NCBI RefSeq assembly: GCF_003001815.1
Contig: NZ_PVMZ01000001.1
Coordinates: forward strand, 620,001 to 684,000
Direction: 5' to 3'
Length of the DNA: 64,000 nt
DNA from: Actinoplanes italicus
Lineage (GTDB): Bacteria > Actinomycetota > Actinomycetes > Mycobacteriales > Micromonosporaceae
Each line of letters starts with the position of its first letter. The stretch's first letter is position 1. Positions 62,159 to 64,000 of this stretch are shown one piece after another. The notes under the pieces were generated by a model. It saw nothing but the letters and a program-made list of their open reading frames with translations. It did no database searches and was not told where the DNA came from. The position numbers and the translations under genes are program-made.

Positions 62159-63736
62159 TCAGGGCAGGGCGTTGAAGAGGAGCTGGGGGAGGAAGCCGAG
62201 AACGACCGCAACCGCGGTGGTGGCCAGGAGGACGGCGGTGATCGGGCGGGCCACCCGGTGGCGGGGGTGGGTGGCGTCGTAGACCAGGCCGGGGTCGGCC
62301 ACCGGGATGCCGGGGTGGCTCGGGACGGTGTAGAACAGGGCCGCTACGCGGACGTAGTAGGCCAGCGCGATCACGGCGTTGACGACCACCACGGCAGCCA
62401 GCCAGATCCAGCCCTCGCCGACCAGGGCCTCCACCACCGAGACCTTGGCGAACAGACCGGCCAGTCCCGGGGGCAGGCCGGCCAGACCAGCCATGGCCAG
62501 CACGAACGCGGCACCCAGCCAGGGGTGGCGGCGGGCCGCGCCGCGGTAGTCGTCGAGGGTCCCGCCGTCCACGTCGGCGAGAGTCGACGGGACGGAAGCC
62601 GCGACAGTGGCGGCACCGGGGGCGCCGGGAGCGGAAGCGGGGCCGGCGGCTACGGGGGCTGCGGGAGCAGGTACGGGGGCCGGGGCTATGGGCTGGGCTG
62701 GACGCAGGGCCACGACGACGGCGAAGGCGATCAGTTCGAGGACCACGAAGAAGGCGGCATAGGCGAGGGCCGCGGCGACGCCGGCAGCGCCCATCGCCAG
62801 GGCGGCCAGGATGTAGCCGGCCTGGGCGACCGAGGACCACGCGAGCAGGCGGACCATGCGGATCTGCCGGAGGGCGACCAGGTTGCCGACGGTCATCGTG
62901 AGGACGGCCAGGGCAGACATCACCGCTCCGGCGTCCAGGCGGGCGACCACGGCGGCCAGGGCCAGGACGCCGCCCAGCTTGGACGCGGTGGACAGGTAGG
63001 CGGCGATCGGGATCGGCGCTCCGTCGTACGTGGCCGGGGCCCAGGCGTGCAGCGGGACGGCGGCGACCTTGAAGGCCAGGCCGACAACCAGGAGCGCGGC
63101 ACCCACGTTCGCCAGGGCGGTGAACGGGGCGGGAGCGGGGCCGAGCAGGCTCAGGTGCAGGATTCCGGTGGCGGCATGGTTCAGGGCTATGCCGAGCAGG
63201 GCGATCGCCGTGGAGACGACGCTGATCAGGAAGAACGTGACCGCTGACTGGGCCGGCCGGCTGGACGGGGTCTCCGAGGGCGCGAACCGGCGGAGGCCGA
63301 CCAGGACGTACAGCGGGAGGGTGAGGGTTTCCAAGCCGACGATCAGGGTCAGCAGGTCACCGGCGTAGGCGACGGTCACGCCGCCGGTCATCGAACAGGC
63401 CAGCAGGAAGCAGAACTCGCCGGCCGGTGCCGTTCCGATCCGCAGCGACGGCTCGGACAGGGCCAGGACGCCGGCGGTCAGTCCGGCGAAGAGCGCGGCG
63501 GCCACCGCGGCCGGCCAGGTCGGCACCCAGGAACAGCCGCCGATGGCGCAGAACGTCGGATCCCACGGGCCGACGGCGAGCGCGCAGACCCCGGTGGCCA
63601 GGGCGCCGAGCGCTGTCGCCCAGACGGTCACCGCCCGGCGGCCGACGAACAGGTCGGCCAGCAGAGCAAGGACGGCGGTGCCGGCGGCCGCGTAGAGCGG
63701 CAGCAGGGCGATGTGGTCGACGGCCTGGCTTCTCAT
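62159..63736 (-). CDS. nuoN: NADH-quinone oxidoreductase subunit N
   Basis: Antiporter-like proton-pumping subunit of complex I, 525 residues with about fourteen helices. The core helices carry the lysine in VGLAFKVAAVPLHAWAPATY and the segment NVGAALLVVGLAF. Between helices 10 and 11 there is a Pro/Ala-rich loop of some 45 residues, rich in PAPVPAP-type repeats, not found in E. coli NuoN. Last gene of the operon; GGGGAGG lies six bases before the ATG. Confidence 0.95.
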   Translation of the reverse strand: MRSQAVDHIALLPLYAAAGTAVLALLADLFVGRRAVTVWATALGALATGVCALAVGPWDPTFCAIGGCSWVPTWPAAVAAALFAGLTAGVLALSEPSLRIGTAPAGEFCFLLACSMTGGVTVAYAGDLLTLIVGLETLTLPLYVLVGLRRFAPSETPSSRPAQSAVTFFLISVVSTAIALLGIALNHAATGILHLSLLGPAPAPFTALANVGAALLVVGLAFKVAAVPLHAWAPATYDGAPIPIAAYLSTASKLGGVLALAAVVARLDAGAVMSALAVLTMTVGNLVALRQIRMVRLLAWSSVAQAGYILAALAMGAAGVAAALAYAAFFVVLELIAFAVVVALRPAQPIAPAPVPAPAAPVAAGPASAPGAPGAATVAASVPSTLADVDGGTLDDYRGAARRHPWLGAAFVLAMAGLAGLPPGLAGLFAKVSVVEALVGEGWIWLAAVVVVNAVIALAYYVRVAALFYTVPSHPGIPVADPGLVYDATHPRHRVARPITAVLLATTAVAVVLGFLPQLLFNALP

Positions 63737-63782
63737 GCCTGGCCTCCCCGTTGATCGGCGGACCGGCTCGGGAACGCTGTGG

Positions 63783-64000
63783 TCACGGCTGCACTCCCAC
63801 TCCCAGCAGAGTGATCAAGGGCTGGATGGTGTCGCCCAGGACCAGGGACGGCGCAACGCCTACGGCGAGGGTCAGCAGCACCAGCGGAGCCCAGGCCAGC
63901 CATTGAATGCCGGTCACGGCCGGTGGCAGGGTGTGCGCCTCGGGAGTGGCGGGGCCGTGGGTGACGCGGCGCAGCAGGCGGAGGAAGTACGCGGCGGTCA
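63783..64000 (-). CDS. nuoM: NADH-quinone oxidoreductase subunit M, C-terminal end (partial)
   Basis: The last 71 codons of NuoM: AAYFLRLLRRVTHGP, then WLAWAPLVLLTLAVGVAPSLVLG and the C-terminal TLLGVGVQP. The rest lies to the right of the window. It ends 46 bp before nuoN, as in most nuo operons. Confidence 0.88.
   Translation of the reverse strand, partial: TAAYFLRLLRRVTHGPATPEAHTLPPAVTGIQWLAWAPLVLLTLAVGVAPSLVLGDTIQPLITLLGVGVQP

Overview
The window is high-GC actinobacterial chromosome. Gene order and protein features fit the Micromonosporaceae (Actinoplanes or Micromonospora type); the family assignment is inference from memory, not from a search. The first two thirds is a nearly continuous minus-strand block of the core translation and transcription genes. 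Read in transcription order (right to left) it runs: tRNA-Thr, tRNA-Met, rpmG, hadA-like, hadB-like, tRNA-Trp, secE, nusG, rplA, a two-gene ABC transporter, rplJ-rplL, rpoB-rpoC, two small membrane genes, rpsL-rpsG-fusA-tuf, the S10 and spc operons (rpsJ to rplO), secY-adk-map, a DUF1707 gene, infA-rpmJ-rpsM-rpsK-rpsD-rpoA-rplQ, truA, a methyltransferase, an ABC-F ATPase, and the thiamine genes thiE-thiO behind a TPP riboswitch. The rpmG-hadA-hadB-trpT-secE-nusG order matches the mycobacterial layout, but hadC and, more strikingly, rplK (L11) are absent.

Most operon boundaries carry readable regulatory DNA. Promoters of the TTGNNN-17-TANNNT type precede rpsL, rpoB, infA and three tRNA units. 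Strong GC hairpins without long T runs follow rplQ, rplO, rpsQ, fusA, rpsG, rpoC, rplL and rplA. The rplJ leader holds a hairpin plus T-tract that looks like an attenuator. A 17-base element, ACACGCCCGACCGCGGG, is identical in the rpsJ and rpsL leaders at nearly the same distance from the start codon and recurs with one mismatch upstream of infA. The nusG-rplA gap holds an RNA fold like the L1-binding arm of 23S rRNA, so L1 autoregulation seems kept even though the first gene of its operon is gone.

From about 43.4 kb the sequence becomes accessory. It holds a membrane-anchored GAF-GGDEF-EAL protein, a small secreted peptide, a small HTH protein behind a palindromic operator with a probable leaderless start, a mercaptopyruvate-type sulfurtransferase and a YajQ-family protein. 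The tRNA-Tyr gene at 48773 marks the left end of a decayed integrative element of about 4 kb (AICE type). A diverged direct repeat of the tRNA 3' half plus its terminator lies at 52646. Between the repeats are a Uma2-type nuclease gene, a fragment of a RepSA-type replication initiator, an intact excisionase, a frameshifted tyrosine integrase and a lower-GC cargo gene of unknown function. Just right of it lies a compact four-gene cassette with WXG100-like proteins.

The remainder (55.3-64 kb) is ordinary metabolism and membrane biology: KDPG aldolase with a 60-bp tandem duplication of its 3' end, a MOSC protein, a GNAT acetyltransferase, a luciferase-like monooxygenase, a second DUF1707 protein, an MFS transporter, an HtpX-type M48 protease, and the distal end of the nuo operon (nuoM 3' end and nuoN).
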